Source: Bacillus pumilus (GTDB taxonomy: Bacteria; Bacillota; Bacilli; Bacillales; Bacillaceae). Taken from it: a DNA stretch of 64,000 bases. Shown piece after piece: positions 10,035-21,233 of the stretch. Position 1 is the stretch's first letter, and the number at the start of each line of letters is the position of its first letter. The stretch is taken from NCBI RefSeq assembly GCF_024498355.1, contig NZ_CP101833.1, forward strand, positions 2,027,001 to 2,091,000, written 5' to 3'. Below the pieces are notes generated by a model. That model did not search any database. It was not told where the DNA came from and saw only the letters and a list, made by a program, of their open reading frames with translations. A program made the translations under genes and the position numbers.

Positions 10035-11072
10035 TTATTTTGTTTGGTTTTCGAACATGTTCACAAGGTCTTCCATCTCATGTGTTTTCACACGTGCCAT
10101 CAGTGATTCTACAGCATCGTCTACCTTTTTCCCTTCAAACAGGACATGGTAAAGCGCTTCTGTAATGGGCATGCTGACCTTGTATTCTTTGGAGAGCTGG
10201 TATGCGCCTTTTGTTGTGCGGACGCCTTCGACAACCATCCCCATTTTTTCAAGTACTTCTTCAAGCTTATAGCCTTTACCGAGTAAATTCCCGCAGCGCC
10301 AGTTACGCGAATGAACACTTGTACATGTGACGATCAAATCTCCAACGCCTGTTAAACCGGCAAATGTAAGAGGATTCCCTCCCATTTTTGTACCAAGACG
10401 TGCGATTTCAGCCAGTCCTCTTGTGATGAGTGCCGCTTTCGCATTGTCACCATATCCAAGTCCGTCAGTGATCCCTGCCGCAAGGGCAATGATATTTTTC
10501 AGTGCTCCGCCAATTTCTACACCAATCACATCAGGATTTGTGTACACTCTAAAGTTGTTGTTCATGAACAAATCTTGAACAAATTGAGCCGCTTCAATAT
10601 TTTCTGATGAGACAGTGACTGTTGTCGGATGACGCAAGCCTACTTCTTCTGCATGACTCGGTCCTGATAGAACAACCACAGCTTCTCTTTGCGCTGCTGG
10701 GACTTCCTGTTCAATCATTTGAGAAATTCTGAGAAGCGTATCTGGTTCAATTCCCTTACTGACATGAACAAATGGCACTTTCGCTGAGATCAGCTCATTT
10801 GCCTGCTTCAATACTTCACGAATGGCCTTTGTTGGCACAGCGACAATAATCGCATCTGTCCCCTCTAAAGCCTGCTTCATATCTGTTGTCGCCTTAATAG
10901 ACGCTGGCAGTGCGACATTTGGCAAGTAATCAAGGTTTTCATGTTTCTCATTGATTTGATCAATCAACTCTTGTCTATGTCCCCACATGTGTACATCATG
11001 ATGATTATCAGCTAATACAAGCGCAAGAGCTGTTCCCCAGCTGCCTGCTCCAAGTACTGAAATTTTCTTCAT
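10035..11072 (-). CDS. gpsA: Glycerol-3-phosphate dehydrogenase [NAD(P)+]
   Basis: Reduces dihydroxyacetone phosphate to sn-glycerol 3-phosphate for phospholipid and teichoic acid synthesis. The Rossmann motif [16 protein letters not shown] is at the N-terminus, with [27 protein letters not shown] and the catalytic-lysine region [16 protein letters not shown] further on. The ATG at 11072 gives 345 residues, the B. subtilis length, with AAGGGTGA upstream; the in-frame GTG three codons earlier overlaps that signal. It follows der by 14 bases, so the two genes are probably an operon. Confidence 0.97.
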   Translation of the reverse strand: MKKISVLGAGSWGTALALVLADNHHDVHMWGHRQELIDQINEKHENLDYLPNVALPASIKATTDMKQALEGTDAIIVAVPTKAIREVLKQANELISAKVPFVHVSKGIEPDTLLRISQMIEQEVPAAQREAVVVLSGPSHAEEVGLRHPTTVTVSSENIEAAQFVQDLFMNNNFRVYTNPDVIGVEIGGALKNIIALAAGITDGLGYGDNAKAALITRGLAEIARLGTKMGGNPLTFAGLTGVGDLIVTCTSVHSRNWRCGNLLGKGYKLEEVLEKMGMVVEGVRTTKGAYQLSKEYKVSMPITEALYHVLFEGKKVDDAVESLMARVKTHEMEDLVNMFENQTK

Positions 11073-11086
11073 CCTGCTCACCCTTT

Positions 11087-12397
11087 TTATTTTCTCGCTC
11101 TCGCAAATATTTTAATCGGTGTTCCTTCAAAACCAAATGCATCTCGAATCCGGTTTTCTAAGAAACGCTCATAAGAAAAGTGCATAAGCTCTGGATCGTT
11201 TACAAACACAACAAAGGATGGAGGCTTGATGGCCACCTGTGTTGCATAGTAAATTTTCAGGCGCTGTCCATTATGGGTCGGCGTTGGATTCATCGCAACG
11301 GCATCCATGATAATATCGTTCAAAATATTGGTTTGAACGCGCATCGCATGATTCTCACTAGCTGTAATGATCGACGGCATTAACGTATGAATTCTCTTTT
11401 TCGTGAGAGCCGACATGAATAAAACAGGTGCATAATCAAGGAATTGAAAATGCTCGCGAATATTTTGCTCAAATTCCTTCATGGTACGCTCATCTTTTTC
11501 AACAGCATCCCATTTGTTCACAATGATCACAACGGCTTTACCGGCTTCATGTGCGTAGCCTGCAATACGTTTATCCTGCTCAATAATGCCCTCTTCACCA
11601 TCAAGAACAACACCAACCACATCAGAACGATCAATGGCTTTTAATGCACGTAGCACACTGTATTTCTCTGTTGTTTCATACACTTTCCCTTTTTTTCTCA
11701 TACCTGCTGTATCGACAATGACAAAGTCACGCTGATTGTACGTAAACATCGTATCGACAGCATCTCTTGTTGTACCAGCGATGTTGCTCACAATCACGCG
11801 TTCTTCCCCGAGCATAGCATTCACCAAAGAAGATTTCCCTACATTCGGTCGGCCAATTAAGCAGAACTGTACAACCTCTTCATCATACTGTGTATCTGGC
11901 AAGTTTTTAAAATGCTCTGCGACTGCATCAAGCAGATCACCGAGGCCTAATCCGTGCGTTCCAGAAATCGGATATGGCTCGCCAAATCCAAGTGCATAAA
12001 AGTCATAAACGTCGCTTCTCATTTCAGGGTTGTCCAGTTTATTGACAGCAAGTACGACTGGTTTTTTCGTGCGATATAAAATTTTTGCGACTTCTTCATC
12101 CGCAGATGTCACACCATCTCGGCCATTCACCATAAAGATGATGACATCCGCTTCATCCATTGCGATTTCTGCCTGATGGCGAATTTGCGCCAAGAATGGC
12201 TCATCTCCAATATCTATTCCACCAGTATCTATTAAATTAAAGTCATAATTTAACCATTCAGCAGAGCTATAGATTCGATCTCTTGTTACACCAGGTGTGT
12301 CTTCTACAATCGATATTCTTTCGCCTGCGATTCGATTAAAAATTGTAGATTTTCCAACGTTGGGCCTTCCAACAATGGCTACGACAGGTTTACCCAT
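11087..12397 (-). CDS. der: Ribosome biogenesis GTPase Der (EngA)
   Basis: Tandem-GTPase protein needed for 50S subunit assembly. It has two G domains, with P-loops GRPNVGKST near residue 10 and GRPNVGKSS near residue 183, each followed by DTPG/DTAG and NKxD motifs, then a C-terminal KH-like domain ending [15 protein letters not shown]. The ATG at 12397 gives 436 residues, the usual length, and follows AAAGGAAGGG; the open frame extends 16 codons further without a better signal. Upstream of gpsA as in B. subtilis. Confidence 0.97.
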   Translation of the reverse strand: MGKPVVAIVGRPNVGKSTIFNRIAGERISIVEDTPGVTRDRIYSSAEWLNYDFNLIDTGGIDIGDEPFLAQIRHQAEIAMDEADVIIFMVNGRDGVTSADEEVAKILYRTKKPVVLAVNKLDNPEMRSDVYDFYALGFGEPYPISGTHGLGLGDLLDAVAEHFKNLPDTQYDEEVVQFCLIGRPNVGKSSLVNAMLGEERVIVSNIAGTTRDAVDTMFTYNQRDFVIVDTAGMRKKGKVYETTEKYSVLRALKAIDRSDVVGVVLDGEEGIIEQDKRIAGYAHEAGKAVVIIVNKWDAVEKDERTMKEFEQNIREHFQFLDYAPVLFMSALTKKRIHTLMPSIITASENHAMRVQTNILNDIIMDAVAMNPTPTHNGQRLKIYYATQVAIKPPSFVVFVNDPELMHFSYERFLENRIRDAFGFEGTPIKIFARARK

Positions 12398-12485
12398 AGT
12401 ACCCTTCCTTTCAATCCAGCCACGATTCAATATGTTCATCATCATGTTTCAACCGGGATTTAAAATTTTCATTTAGTTTGTTATG

Positions 12486-12513
12486 AAATAAACCCTTCAA
12501 ACATGAAGGGTTC
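12486..12513 (-). terminator. Terminator after ypzH-type gene
   Basis: Minus-strand arms AACCCTTCA and TGAAGGGTT followed by TATTTC. The T tract is interrupted, so strength is uncertain. It separates the yphA-yphB-ypzH unit from der. Confidence 0.6.
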
Positions 12514-12558
12514 AACTTATATATTATATCAATTTTTAATCAGACCACAATGAATAAC

Positions 12559-12753
12559 TTAAAAATGTTTGACAATCAAGTAAAGATCTTCACCAATTCC
12601 GTGTGCAATCCCATCTAAAATGGCCTCTAAATTCATAGCATACATGTCGAGTTCTTCTTTATTTTCACAGAAAAAAACCGCTGTTCCTCCAATGACTCGC
12701 TCTTTATTTGTTGTGGCCACAGCCAATATGAATTGCTCAATTGTGTTCGCCAT
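12559..12753 (-). CDS. ypzH: Small capping-type partner of the YIEGIA protein (YpzH-like)
   Basis: A 64-residue soluble protein, MANTIEQFILAVATTNKERV..., with no membrane segment. It follows the YIEGIA-family gene by six bases, the arrangement of the pair known in sporulating Bacilli where this small protein is described as the capping complex subunit. The symbol is by position and size; I am unsure the B. subtilis locus name is exactly ypzH. Probably sporulation-specific, like its partner. Confidence 0.65.
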   Translation of the reverse strand: MANTIEQFILAVATTNKERVIGGTAVFFCENKEELDMYAMNLEAILDGIAHGIGEDLYLIVKHF

Positions 12754-12759
12754 TTCTCA

Positions 12760-13644
12760 TTACCTCGCTTTCTTTTTAATGAAATCTGTCGGCATTCTAA
12801 TGGCATTTTCTAGAATTGGCACCTCTTCTAATACACGAACAGCCAAATCTTCACGTTTCCATTGCGGTAAAATAAACACGCCAAGTGTGCCGTTATTCAG
12901 ATCACGTTTTGCGAGCGGACAAAGCGATGGTTCACCAGAATCACGATACACGCCAAGCACATTGGATAAATCAAATAAAATCGCTTGCCGCTGTCCAAGG
13001 TTTGCAATCGTTGTGGCCGAGTTAAAATTCTTCGGAGTCAAGATGAAGCCCATTCCATGCTCTAATATTAGTTTTTGCTTTTCAGGAAGCCCGATATTCA
13101 TAATGTAAATATCATTCACGTAAAGTCCTGCCCCGTCAAAGCGAAGTTCGCCTTTTTGAATATTGACGATATCCTTTAATTGGCTGCCAGACATCAATAG
13201 CTTTGCCATGAAAAAACAAAGAATACCGACCACTGTTCCAACAACGAGCGAGAAGAAAATACAGGCTGTGGTTGTAATTAGTGCAGTGAGAATGGCAATA
13301 TAATTTCGGCTTTCAAAGGCAATGGCAATGCCTTCAATATATGTACTGCCTCTTGAGACAAGCTCATACGAATCCAATTGGGTTAACGTATTTCTTTCCA
13401 TATTACGTACATCACGAAATTGCGTGGCTGCTAGCGTTAGAAAGGTAATCGCAGTAAATTCCTCCTGAATCAGTGCAGGCATAATGATTGCACCAAGCCC
13501 TGACGCGATAAAACCAAGTGCTATATGAATCACTTGTCCATGAATATACGTAGGGTATTGCCGATAATCTGTTCTTAGCATATAAAGCCTGGCCGCCATC
13601 CCAAAGATGACACCAATAATGACAGGAAACGTGTAATTCGTCAT
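12760..13644 (-). CDS. yphB: YIEGIA-family membrane protein involved in spore envelope (YphB/SeaA)
   Basis: A 294-residue protein with several membrane helices in its first half (about residues 5-20, 45-65, 110-150) and a soluble C-terminal domain. It contains the family-naming motif STYIEGIAIAFESRNYIAIL near residues 100-120. Its ATG overlaps the yphA stop (ATGA), with AAGGGGC upstream, so the genes are coupled. The B. subtilis counterpart is linked to spore envelope assembly; the biochemical role is not evident from sequence. Confidence 0.8.
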   Translation of the reverse strand: MTNYTFPVIIGVIFGMAARLYMLRTDYRQYPTYIHGQVIHIALGFIASGLGAIIMPALIQEEFTAITFLTLAATQFRDVRNMERNTLTQLDSYELVSRGSTYIEGIAIAFESRNYIAILTALITTTACIFFSLVVGTVVGILCFFMAKLLMSGSQLKDIVNIQKGELRFDGAGLYVNDIYIMNIGLPEKQKLILEHGMGFILTPKNFNSATTIANLGQRQAILFDLSNVLGVYRDSGEPSLCPLAKRDLNNGTLGVFILPQWKREDLAVRVLEEVPILENAIRMPTDFIKKKAR

Positions 13645-14243
13645 GTTGATTTTGCAGCCCCTTTAACTGGTTTTCTGGAAGAACGGACGCTCAAGAGCTT
13701 TTCAAGCTGATCTACACCTAATAGGAAGATGGCGCCTTGAACAACAAGGGAAAGAAACGAGAGATCTCCTATGACAACCGATGAGGTGAGGCGATGAATC
13801 GTAAGCGTATAAAGGGCTTCGCCTAGACACACAGACATCATCCATAAGGTCAATCGTTCCGTTAACTGGTGTCCATATGTCAAACACATCAAGATCAGCA
13901 AGGCAAATATAGCCCAATCCACCTTTATTATCGTGAACCAAACCGGGTCATATAATGCAAAAATCATAAAAAAGGCATACGCGCTCACCATTGAACATAA
14001 TTGCATGATTCTCATGATTCGATAAGCAGGCCGGAATATGACGAAGGCCATACAAGCATATAAAAAGGTCATCAAAAACCCTGCATTGATGCTGATGTCT
14101 AAAATGGATATCATGAAATGACTGAAGATAATATGAACAAGTACACATACTCCCAGCACGCTGCGCAAAGTGCTTTTTTCCATGATAAATGTCACCATAA
14201 TCCAAACGAACCATATTGACCAATAATAGTACAGTGCCTCCAA
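13641..14243 (-). CDS. yphA: YphA-like polytopic membrane protein
   Basis: A 200-residue, very hydrophobic protein with about six predicted membrane helices and a basic C-terminus (SVRSSRKPVKGAAKST). It starts with TTG at 14243, preceded by AGGTGAT at a six-base spacing. It overlaps yphB by four bases, and the trio yphA-yphB-ypzH forms one unit. No catalytic or transport motif is visible; assignment rests on position and topology. Confidence 0.75.
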   Translation of the reverse strand: MEALYYYWSIWFVWIMVTFIMEKSTLRSVLGVCVLVHIIFSHFMISILDISINAGFLMTFLYACMAFVIFRPAYRIMRIMQLCSMVSAYAFFMIFALYDPVWFTIIKVDWAIFALLILMCLTYGHQLTERLTLWMMSVCLGEALYTLTIHRLTSSVVIGDLSFLSLVVQGAIFLLGVDQLEKLLSVRSSRKPVKGAAKST

Positions 14244-14313
14244 CGCCTCATCACCTCAATTACATTATGGGAAAATCTCCAGTTTTTAAACGTGCGAGAG
14301 CGTTACGGGCTTT

Positions 14314-14342
14314 GTATGAAATGAACAAGAGGTGACACCCTA
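14314..14342 (+). promoter_or_regulatory. Candidate sigma G-type promoter for ypzI
   Basis: GTATG (14314-14318) and CACCCTA (14336-14342) are separated by 17 bases, resembling the sigma G pattern ending in CATACTA (five of seven bases). It lies just upstream of the ypzI ribosome-binding site. Weak, by-eye assignment. Confidence 0.35.
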
Positions 14343-14363
14343 ATGGTTGAGGAGGGATGTATG

Positions 14364-14495
14364 ATGGGTAAGGATAGACAGGAAAAACGCCTAAAGGCGT
14401 CAAGAAGAGTTGAATCTGATCGTGATCAATCAATTCATCATAAAGGGGCAACAGCATTAGAAGGTCCTGAAAACGCTCGAAAAAGAAATCAATAA
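14364..14495 (+). CDS. ypzI: YpzI-like 43-residue protein
   Basis: A short gene on the strand opposite its neighbours. The product begins MGKDRQEKRLKASRRVESDR, continues DQSIHHKGATALEGPENARK and ends RNQ. It is highly charged, with no membrane segment, and matches the small Bacillus protein YpzI. GGAGGG lies seven bases before the ATG at 14364; an ATG one codon earlier is also possible. A sigma G-like promoter is upstream. The function is unknown; the ALEGPENARKRN tail resembles small spore proteins, but I would not equate them. Confidence 0.8.
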   Translation: MGKDRQEKRLKASRRVESDRDQSIHHKGATALEGPENARKRNQ

Positions 14496-14500
14496 AAAAA

Positions 14501-14521
14501 GGCATGTGATGATCACATGCC
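14501..14521 (-). terminator. Terminator hairpin between ypzI and fni, abutting a repeat element
   Basis: Perfect ten-base arms (GGCATGTGAT and ATCACATGCC) around one base. On the minus strand it is followed by TTTTTTTATT, so it ends fni transcription; on the plus strand it follows the ypzI stop by five bases. The repeat element begins two bases to its right. Confidence 0.85.
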
Positions 14522-14522
14522 T

Positions 14523-15685
<1,163 letters not shown>

Positions 15686-15693
15686 TCACCAAA

Positions 15694-16845
15694 TTATTTT
15701 AGTTTATTGAGTTTATCACCGATCAGGTCACCAAGCTGGAATCCGCTTGTGTTTTCTTCTTTCGCCTGATATTGACGATAATTCTCTTCTATTTGTTTTT
15801 CAGGATTTTCTTCTAAATCACGGATGCTTAGTGAAATGCGCTCTTCATCTTCATTCACATCAAGCACTTTCACTTTCACAGTCTGCCCTTCTTCAAGGAC
15901 TTCTTGAGGGGTACCGATATGTTTATGAGAGATTTGGGAAATATGCACAAGCCCTTCTACACCTGGTAGAATTTCAACAAATGCACCAAAGCTCACAAGG
16001 CGTTGAACGGTTCCTTCAAGCACATCACCTTGTTTTACCTTTTCACCAATTTGGCTCCAAGGTCCTGGTAATGTTTCTTTAATAGATAGTGAGATACGTT
16101 CGTTATCACGATCAACAGCAAGTACTTTGACCTTGACTTCCTGTCCTTCTTCAACAACGTCAGACGGCTTTTCAACATGTGCATGGGATAGTTGAGAAAT
16201 GTGAACTAATCCATCGATGCCGCCAATGTCAACAAAAGCACCAAAGTCAGTCAGGCGCTGTACTTTTCCATCAATCACACTACCTACTTCAAGCTTTTGC
16301 AGGAAGTCCTGCTTTTGGTCTAATTGCTCTTGCTCAACCACTGCTCGATGTGAGAGAATCACACGATTTTTTTCGCGGTCAAGTTCGACCACGACAAGTG
16401 AGAGCGTTTTTCCTTTGTAGTCCGTGAAGTCTTCTACATAGTGTGCTTCAACAAGAGATGCAGGAATAAATCCTCGCACACCAATGTCTACGACAAGACC
16501 ACCTTTCACAACGTCTTTTACTTCAGCTTCAAATACTTCTTTTGTTTCAAACTTTTTCTCTAGGTCTTCCCAAGCGCGGTCTGCATCAACAGCACGTTTC
16601 GATAAAATCAAAGCATCGTCTTCGACTTTTGTTACTTTAAGCTCTAACTCGTCGCCATCTTTCACGACATCTGATGCTTTTTCAACGTGAAGACTTGATA
16701 ATTCACTGATTGGGATAATCCCAGGTTGTTTCACATTGACGATATCTACATTTACATGCTTGTCCTCAACTTTTGAAACAATCCCTTTCACTACATCTCC
16801 AACCTCTGGTACCTGAACATCGATTTGATTCATTTCCTCTGTCAT
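15694..16845 (-). CDS. ypfD: S1-domain protein YpfD (ribosomal protein S1 homologue)
   Basis: A 383-residue protein with four S1 RNA-binding repeats (about residues 14-82, 100-168, 185-254 and 270-340), e.g. [27 protein letters not shown] and [28 protein letters not shown]. It is shorter than the six-domain enterobacterial S1, as usual for Bacillus, where the gene is dispensable. ATG preceded by AAGGAGG. Between cmk and fni as in B. subtilis; the 223-bp gap to cmk shows no feature I can name. Confidence 0.93.
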   Translation of the reverse strand: MTEEMNQIDVQVPEVGDVVKGIVSKVEDKHVNVDIVNVKQPGIIPISELSSLHVEKASDVVKDGDELELKVTKVEDDALILSKRAVDADRAWEDLEKKFETKEVFEAEVKDVVKGGLVVDIGVRGFIPASLVEAHYVEDFTDYKGKTLSLVVVELDREKNRVILSHRAVVEQEQLDQKQDFLQKLEVGSVIDGKVQRLTDFGAFVDIGGIDGLVHISQLSHAHVEKPSDVVEEGQEVKVKVLAVDRDNERISLSIKETLPGPWSQIGEKVKQGDVLEGTVQRLVSFGAFVEILPGVEGLVHISQISHKHIGTPQEVLEEGQTVKVKVLDVNEDEERISLSIRDLEENPEKQIEENYRQYQAKEENTSGFQLGDLIGDKLNKLK

Positions 16846-17068
16846 TTCGATAACCTCCTTGGTCCAAACCTACACAGCTTAGTTAAAACGACTGGGTGAA
16901 TATGTGTCTTAAGCATGATGATTGCCAGCCGAATATGTATTATAGAAACATTCAAATCAACATAATTGCTTGAATGATCAATAAAAATAGTATTAGTATA
17001 AACTTCTAATAAAAGACCTTGTTTGTCAAGAGATAAACCTCTAACTTATAAAAGTTTTCTAAAATTTC

Positions 17069-17746
17069 TTACTGTTTTCCCACGCGGTCTGCTGCGTCTA
17101 AAATTTTACCTGCCACCTCTTGAATGGAAAGGGAAGTTGTGTCAATTTCAATCGCGTCATCAGCCTTCTTCAGCGGTGATACCTCCCGCTCAGAATCAAG
17201 CTTGTCACGTCTTGCAATCTCTTCGATCAGCTGATCGTAATTGACATCGTAACCTTTTTTCTGATTCTCTTCAAAACGGCGTTTTGCTCTTTCCTCTACT
17301 GAAGCAAGCAAGAAAATTTTCACTTCTGCCTCTGGAAGAACGTGTGTGCCAATATCTCTACCGTCCATGACGACGCCGCCTCGTTTGCCAAGCTCTTGCT
17401 GCCGGCGTACCATTTCTTCTCGAACAGCTCTGTGCTTTGCGACAACAGATACTTGGTTGCTCACGCGGTCTGTTCGAATATCCTCTGTGACATCGGTGTT
17501 GTTTAGATGTACTTTTTGACCTTCGTCTGTTGACACAAGTTCAATCACTGTCTTTTTCAGTAATGCATCAAGTGCCTGTTCGTCTTCAAGGTCTACACCA
17601 TGATTGAGTGCCGCAAGTGTAATCGCACGGTACATCGCACCTGTATCGATATAAATATATGATTTTTTCGCTGCGACAATTTTTGCCACAGTGCTTTTTC
17701 CTGCTGCTGCAGGACCGTCAATTGCGATAGATAATTTCTTTTTCAT
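17069..17746 (-). CDS. cmk: Cytidylate kinase
   Basis: Phosphorylates CMP and dCMP with ATP. The P-loop [14 protein letters not shown] is at residues 8-21, followed by [13 protein letters not shown] and [16 protein letters not shown], and a lid region [15 protein letters not shown]. The ATG at 17746 ([11 protein letters not shown]) follows GGAGAGG and gives 225 residues, matching the family; a longer frame upstream lacks support. The cmk-ypfD pairing is common in Firmicutes. Confidence 0.96.
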   Translation of the reverse strand: MKKKLSIAIDGPAAAGKSTVAKIVAAKKSYIYIDTGAMYRAITLAALNHGVDLEDEQALDALLKKTVIELVSTDEGQKVHLNNTDVTEDIRTDRVSNQVSVVAKHRAVREEMVRRQQELGKRGGVVMDGRDIGTHVLPEAEVKIFLLASVEERAKRRFEENQKKGYDVNYDQLIEEIARRDKLDSEREVSPLKKADDAIEIDTTSLSIQEVAGKILDAADRVGKQ

Positions 17747-17817
17747 AATACCTCTCCTTGATTGAATCTCCCTTATGAATTGTAACACGATCACCGCTCA
17801 AACGGGGGAATTTTCTA

Positions 17818-18000
17818 TCAATCCTTCTGCTTAAACGTCTCAATCCAATCTTCAATACTCATGTTATTCACACCCTCGTATTGCACGACTTTTGACAAAA
17901 ACAGTTCTCCTTTCGTCAAATGAAGTGTGATCTGAACGGCTAATAACAGAACAAGCTGAATCAGCACCGCTTTACATAACCATCTTTCCATTGTCTTCAT
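17818..18000 (-). CDS. ypfB: YpfB-like small membrane protein
   Basis: A 60-residue protein with one hydrophobic helix (about residues 6-24, LCKAVLIQLVLLLAVQITLH) and a soluble tail QYEGVNNMSIEDWIETFKQKD. The ATG at 18000 follows GGAGG at an eight-base spacing. Small size, single helix and position between motI and cmk match B. subtilis ypfB, whose function is unknown. An in-frame ATG five codons upstream (18015) is possible. Confidence 0.75.
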   Translation of the reverse strand: MKTMERWLCKAVLIQLVLLLAVQITLHLTKGELFLSKVVQYEGVNNMSIEDWIETFKQKD

Positions 18001-18063
18001 ACAAAAAGCCTCCATGCTAGATTCTTTCACCTCTAGTATGGAAGCTTTTTACACCCTTTATTC

Positions 18064-18711
18064 TTATGCTTTTTTCACACGTGTTAAAAGCTGCTGCTGG
18101 AAGCAGTATTTCATGATGTGCTGCTGGTGGTCATTCGTGATCTCAGAAAACTCCATGATCGCTCTTGTTTTGCCAGTCTGTTCATCTTGATATACTCGAT
18201 TCATTTCTGCAACCGCTTTAATTTTTACGGGCTCTTTAAGCGGCAGTTCAAACTCTGTGCTCACTTCTCCGTATTCTTTGAGCGAGACGCCTTCTGGAAC
18301 AGCAATTACTACACCGCCAGCACTCATATTGACGATAAAAGTGTCAAAGGCCTCTTCATCCGTTTGTGTGATGGTCGCTTTCACCATCGTATCCACTCGA
18401 AGGTATTCTCTGCGCTGAAGCCGAATCATCTCTTCTTTTGGCGGAATTGAAATAACAACCATCGGAATATCCTCTTTTCTTTTTCCAATGACCTCGCTTG
18501 TACATTTGTATGGAATTTGATTTTCATCGAAAAAGAACACGGTGATTTCTGTTTGCTGGTTTAAATAGATCGTGCGCCCCGTTTCTTTATCAGCTGGATA
18601 ATGAATGCAAATATCATCGTTATTATTTTCCAAAACTTTCGATTTTGCTGTTTTCACTTCTTTGTTCTCATTGACATACTCAATTGTGATAGCATCCCCT
18701 ATTTGTAACAT
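18064..18711 (-). CDS. motI: PilZ-domain c-di-GMP receptor (MotI/DgrA, YpfA)
   Basis: A 215-residue protein with an N-terminal YcgR-like domain and a C-terminal PilZ domain. The c-di-GMP-binding signature is complete: RLQRREYLRVD (RxxxR) near residue 97 and NMSAGGVVI (N/DxSxxG) near residue 128. In B. subtilis this receptor acts as a molecular clutch that inhibits the flagellar motor by binding MotA. It lies upstream of ypfB and downstream of ypeB, the conserved order. Confidence 0.93.
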   Translation of the reverse strand: MLQIGDAITIEYVNENKEVKTAKSKVLENNNDDICIHYPADKETGRTIYLNQQTEITVFFFDENQIPYKCTSEVIGKRKEDIPMVVISIPPKEEMIRLQRREYLRVDTMVKATITQTDEEAFDTFIVNMSAGGVVIAVPEGVSLKEYGEVSTEFELPLKEPVKIKAVAEMNRVYQDEQTGKTRAIMEFSEITNDHQQHIMKYCFQQQLLTRVKKA

Positions 18712-18769
18712 TCCTCATCACTCTTTTCATCTGTGAAATCGTATCCTCTCCTATATTAAACCATGTATA

Positions 18770-18802
18770 AAACAAAAGGAAAAGACTTATTAGCCTTTTC
18801 CT
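18770..18802 (-). terminator. Terminator after sleB-ypeB
   Basis: Minus-strand arms GGAAAAGG and CTTTTCC around an AT-rich loop, followed by TTTTGTTTT, just beyond the ypeB stop. Confidence 0.75.
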
Positions 18803-18813
18803 TGCTTCTTTTT

Positions 18814-20163
18814 CTATAGGTCTTTGTATATAGGTTCTGCGTTTTTCAGCTTATCTACTCTTTCTTCTTTTCCAGTATCTGCATTGATGAACATCCGGTA
18901 CGTATCATTTTTAATTGTTCCAAGAAACTCATAGCAGAGAACTTCCTCTGACATATCATTTTGAACAATAGCTAAATGAGTATCTTCAATCTTTACGTGC
19001 TTATTCAACGTTTTCTCTGCTTCTTTTTGCGAGATTTTAGGTGCTTTGATGTCACGTTTTTTATGATTCAATAAGTAGTCTTTCGCTGAGAATCCAACGA
19101 CCTCTCCGTCATCTAAAGCGACTTTCATGCGAATGCTATCCGGATAAAGCAGCACATTTTTTTGGAGGGGTACATAGGTAAATACGCCGATATTATCAAA
19201 TTGCGCACTTTCATCTAAATGGAACGACTCTGTATCAAATCCATGCTTTTTTAAGAAACTTAACGCTTTTTCAGATGCTCCATTTAAACTGATTTTCTGT
19301 TTTTTGACGTCTCGATTTTGAAGAAGGTAGACTGGGTGGCCTCCTTTTTCAGTCAAATCTAAATAAAAATTCGCTTTGCTATCTGGATCTGACATCGATA
19401 AGCTGTACACATCTCGATTTGTTTTGCTTCCGCTTTTTCTCACCTTAAAATCTTGATTATGGTCAGGCGCGAATTGCTGTGCAATGCGGATCGCTTCTTT
19501 TTTTGAAATCTTTTGGCCTTTTAAATGACTGTAGCCTCGTGATTCTGATTCTGCTGACACATTTGTAGGACCGAGATCGACATTCGCAAATGCATCAGCA
19601 TTTTTCTCGACTGTTTTCAAACCGTCGATAATGGTGTTGTCGTTCTTTTTATCGCCGTCCGCCAGCGCCATTTCAACATCCATCCATTTTAAATTTTTGT
19701 TGAGTACGAGATGCTGCACTTGTCTAAGCTCGTTTTGGATATCTGCCGCTTGATCATATAAAGCAGTAATGGTTTTATGCGTATCTTTGTTTAATGGTTC
19801 ATCTGATAAAGATTTAACTGATGATTTGTAGCTAAAGTCTCCGACATTCGCTAGAAATTCTTCCGTTTTGTTAAAGGGCATCAATGTGAGCGGAAGCTGA
19901 CTGACATTGTTATGCGCCTCTGATGACATTCTCCATACATCTGCAAGTGCTGGTGAGATCGATGTTTGGCTGTTCATCGCAAGTGTTGCTCCGAGTTTGT
20001 CGTGCAGCTGATCGACTTGGTATGTTAAGTCGTGGAAGGCTCTTTGGTAGTTGTTCTCTGCATGAAGCAGCACCGCGTCTTTTTCTTGATGCTCTTTATA
20101 GCCCCAGTAACCTGTTGAGATAACAGCAATTCCTAAAATAGCAATCAATATTCCTCTGATCAT
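18814..20163 (-). CDS. ypeB: Spore germination protein YpeB
   Basis: A 449-residue protein with an N-terminal membrane anchor (residues 4-22), a long helical middle region and PepSY-type repeats in the C-terminal half, e.g. SKKEAIRIAQQFAPD and ISQKEAEKTLNKHVKI. YpeB stabilises and localises SleB in the dormant spore and is degraded on germination. It starts 16 bases after sleB, with AGAGGTG upstream, so the two are co-expressed as the known sleB-ypeB operon. Confidence 0.95.
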   Translation of the reverse strand: MIRGILIAILGIAVISTGYWGYKEHQEKDAVLLHAENNYQRAFHDLTYQVDQLHDKLGATLAMNSQTSISPALADVWRMSSEAHNNVSQLPLTLMPFNKTEEFLANVGDFSYKSSVKSLSDEPLNKDTHKTITALYDQAADIQNELRQVQHLVLNKNLKWMDVEMALADGDKKNDNTIIDGLKTVEKNADAFANVDLGPTNVSAESESRGYSHLKGQKISKKEAIRIAQQFAPDHNQDFKVRKSGSKTNRDVYSLSMSDPDSKANFYLDLTEKGGHPVYLLQNRDVKKQKISLNGASEKALSFLKKHGFDTESFHLDESAQFDNIGVFTYVPLQKNVLLYPDSIRMKVALDDGEVVGFSAKDYLLNHKKRDIKAPKISQKEAEKTLNKHVKIEDTHLAIVQNDMSEEVLCYEFLGTIKNDTYRMFINADTGKEERVDKLKNAEPIYKDL

Positions 20164-20179
20164 TTATTTACACCTCTTT

Positions 20180-21100
20180 TTATTCACAGAAAATATGTTT
20201 CCCGATTCGTTTAATTTGTGGCCTTCCCCAAATCCATGGACTTGTTGCTGTATCAGGATTAAAGTAATAGACGGCGCTTTCAGATGGATCCCAGCCATTA
20301 ATTGCATCAAACACTGCCTTTTTTGCGGTTTCATTTGGTGCCATATAAAATTGTCCATCTGCTACCGCTGTAAACGCAAGCGGCTCAAAAATGACACCAG
20401 CAATGGTATTTGGAAAGGTTGAACTGTTCAAACGGTTTAAAATGACGGCAGCAATGGCCACCTGTCCTTCATAAGGTTCACCTCTTGCTTCACTATATAC
20501 CGCTTGTGAAAGAAGCTGAATGTCATTGCTAGAGAAACCACCTGGCATGTTGGCAGCCGTTTGCTTCGGCGTTTGATTTGCTTGCTGATTGCCTGACTGG
20601 TTTCCAGACTTCCCAGATGACCCGCTTCCTCCGCTTTGACTTTTTTGCTTCTCTTTTGCACCTTGAGCTGTCTTTTTTTGTGAGCTTCTTTGCCCAGGAG
20701 CCTTTGTTTGCTGATCAAGAGGCTTCCCGCCATAATGGGTAAACTGATTCCCTTTTTGCAGCTGCTGCTGCACAAACTCTTTATAGTATTTCGTCTTTTG
20801 AACTAATAGGCTTTTTGTTTTAGCACCTACGAGTCCATCGACATTCTTTACACCAAATTTGCTTTGAAAGTTGCGAACGGCCCAGTACGTGCCCCAGCCG
20901 TACACGCCATCAATTTTGCCATTGTAAAAACCATTGTATTGGAGCCTTGCTTGCAGCTCGACTACATCTTCTCCTGTTGCTCCTCTCTGAATGACTTGAT
21001 TGGTGAAAGCTTCACTTTTTTCAGCTGTCAAAAGTGAAGACGCGAGTAGAACGATTGAGAAGATAAGGACGATTTGTTTCATGAAACGAGCTTTGTCCAT
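20180..21100 (-). CDS. sleB: Spore cortex-lytic enzyme SleB
   Basis: Lytic transglycosylase that degrades muramic-lactam cortex peptidoglycan on germination. The order is a signal peptide (residues 1-31), a peptidoglycan-binding domain (about 36-95, GATGEDVVELQARLQYNGFY), a Ser/Gly/Gln/Lys-rich linker (about 130-185) and the hydrolase domain (about 195-306) with LSQAVYSEARGEPYEGQVAIAAVILNR, which holds the catalytic Glu. The linker is simple-sequence and likely variable between strains. Paired with ypeB. Confidence 0.96.
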   Translation of the reverse strand: MDKARFMKQIVLIFSIVLLASSLLTAEKSEAFTNQVIQRGATGEDVVELQARLQYNGFYNGKIDGVYGWGTYWAVRNFQSKFGVKNVDGLVGAKTKSLLVQKTKYYKEFVQQQLQKGNQFTHYGGKPLDQQTKAPGQRSSQKKTAQGAKEKQKSQSGGSGSSGKSGNQSGNQQANQTPKQTAANMPGGFSSNDIQLLSQAVYSEARGEPYEGQVAIAAVILNRLNSSTFPNTIAGVIFEPLAFTAVADGQFYMAPNETAKKAVFDAINGWDPSESAVYYFNPDTATSPWIWGRPQIKRIGKHIFCE

Positions 21101-21195
21101 ATTTGATCCTCCTGTACTTTTGATGTTTGAATATATGTTTCTTCCGATCCCTATTTTTATACATTCATCACAGGAGGGAATTGGATGGAAAAGAC

Positions 21196-21228
21196 AAAAA
21201 AACGCCCTGTGAACTTACAGGACGCTTT
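21196..21228 (-). terminator. Terminator after prsW
   Basis: Minus-strand arms CGTCCTGTAA and TTCACAGGGCG, followed by TTTTTTTGT, just beyond the prsW stop. Confidence 0.85.
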
Positions 21229-21233
21229 CCAAA

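Noticed and set aside
21101..21195. Sigma G promoter ahead of sleB
   Set aside because: A CATATAT resembling the -10 is present, but the best -35 candidate sits about 20 bases away, outside the accepted spacing.
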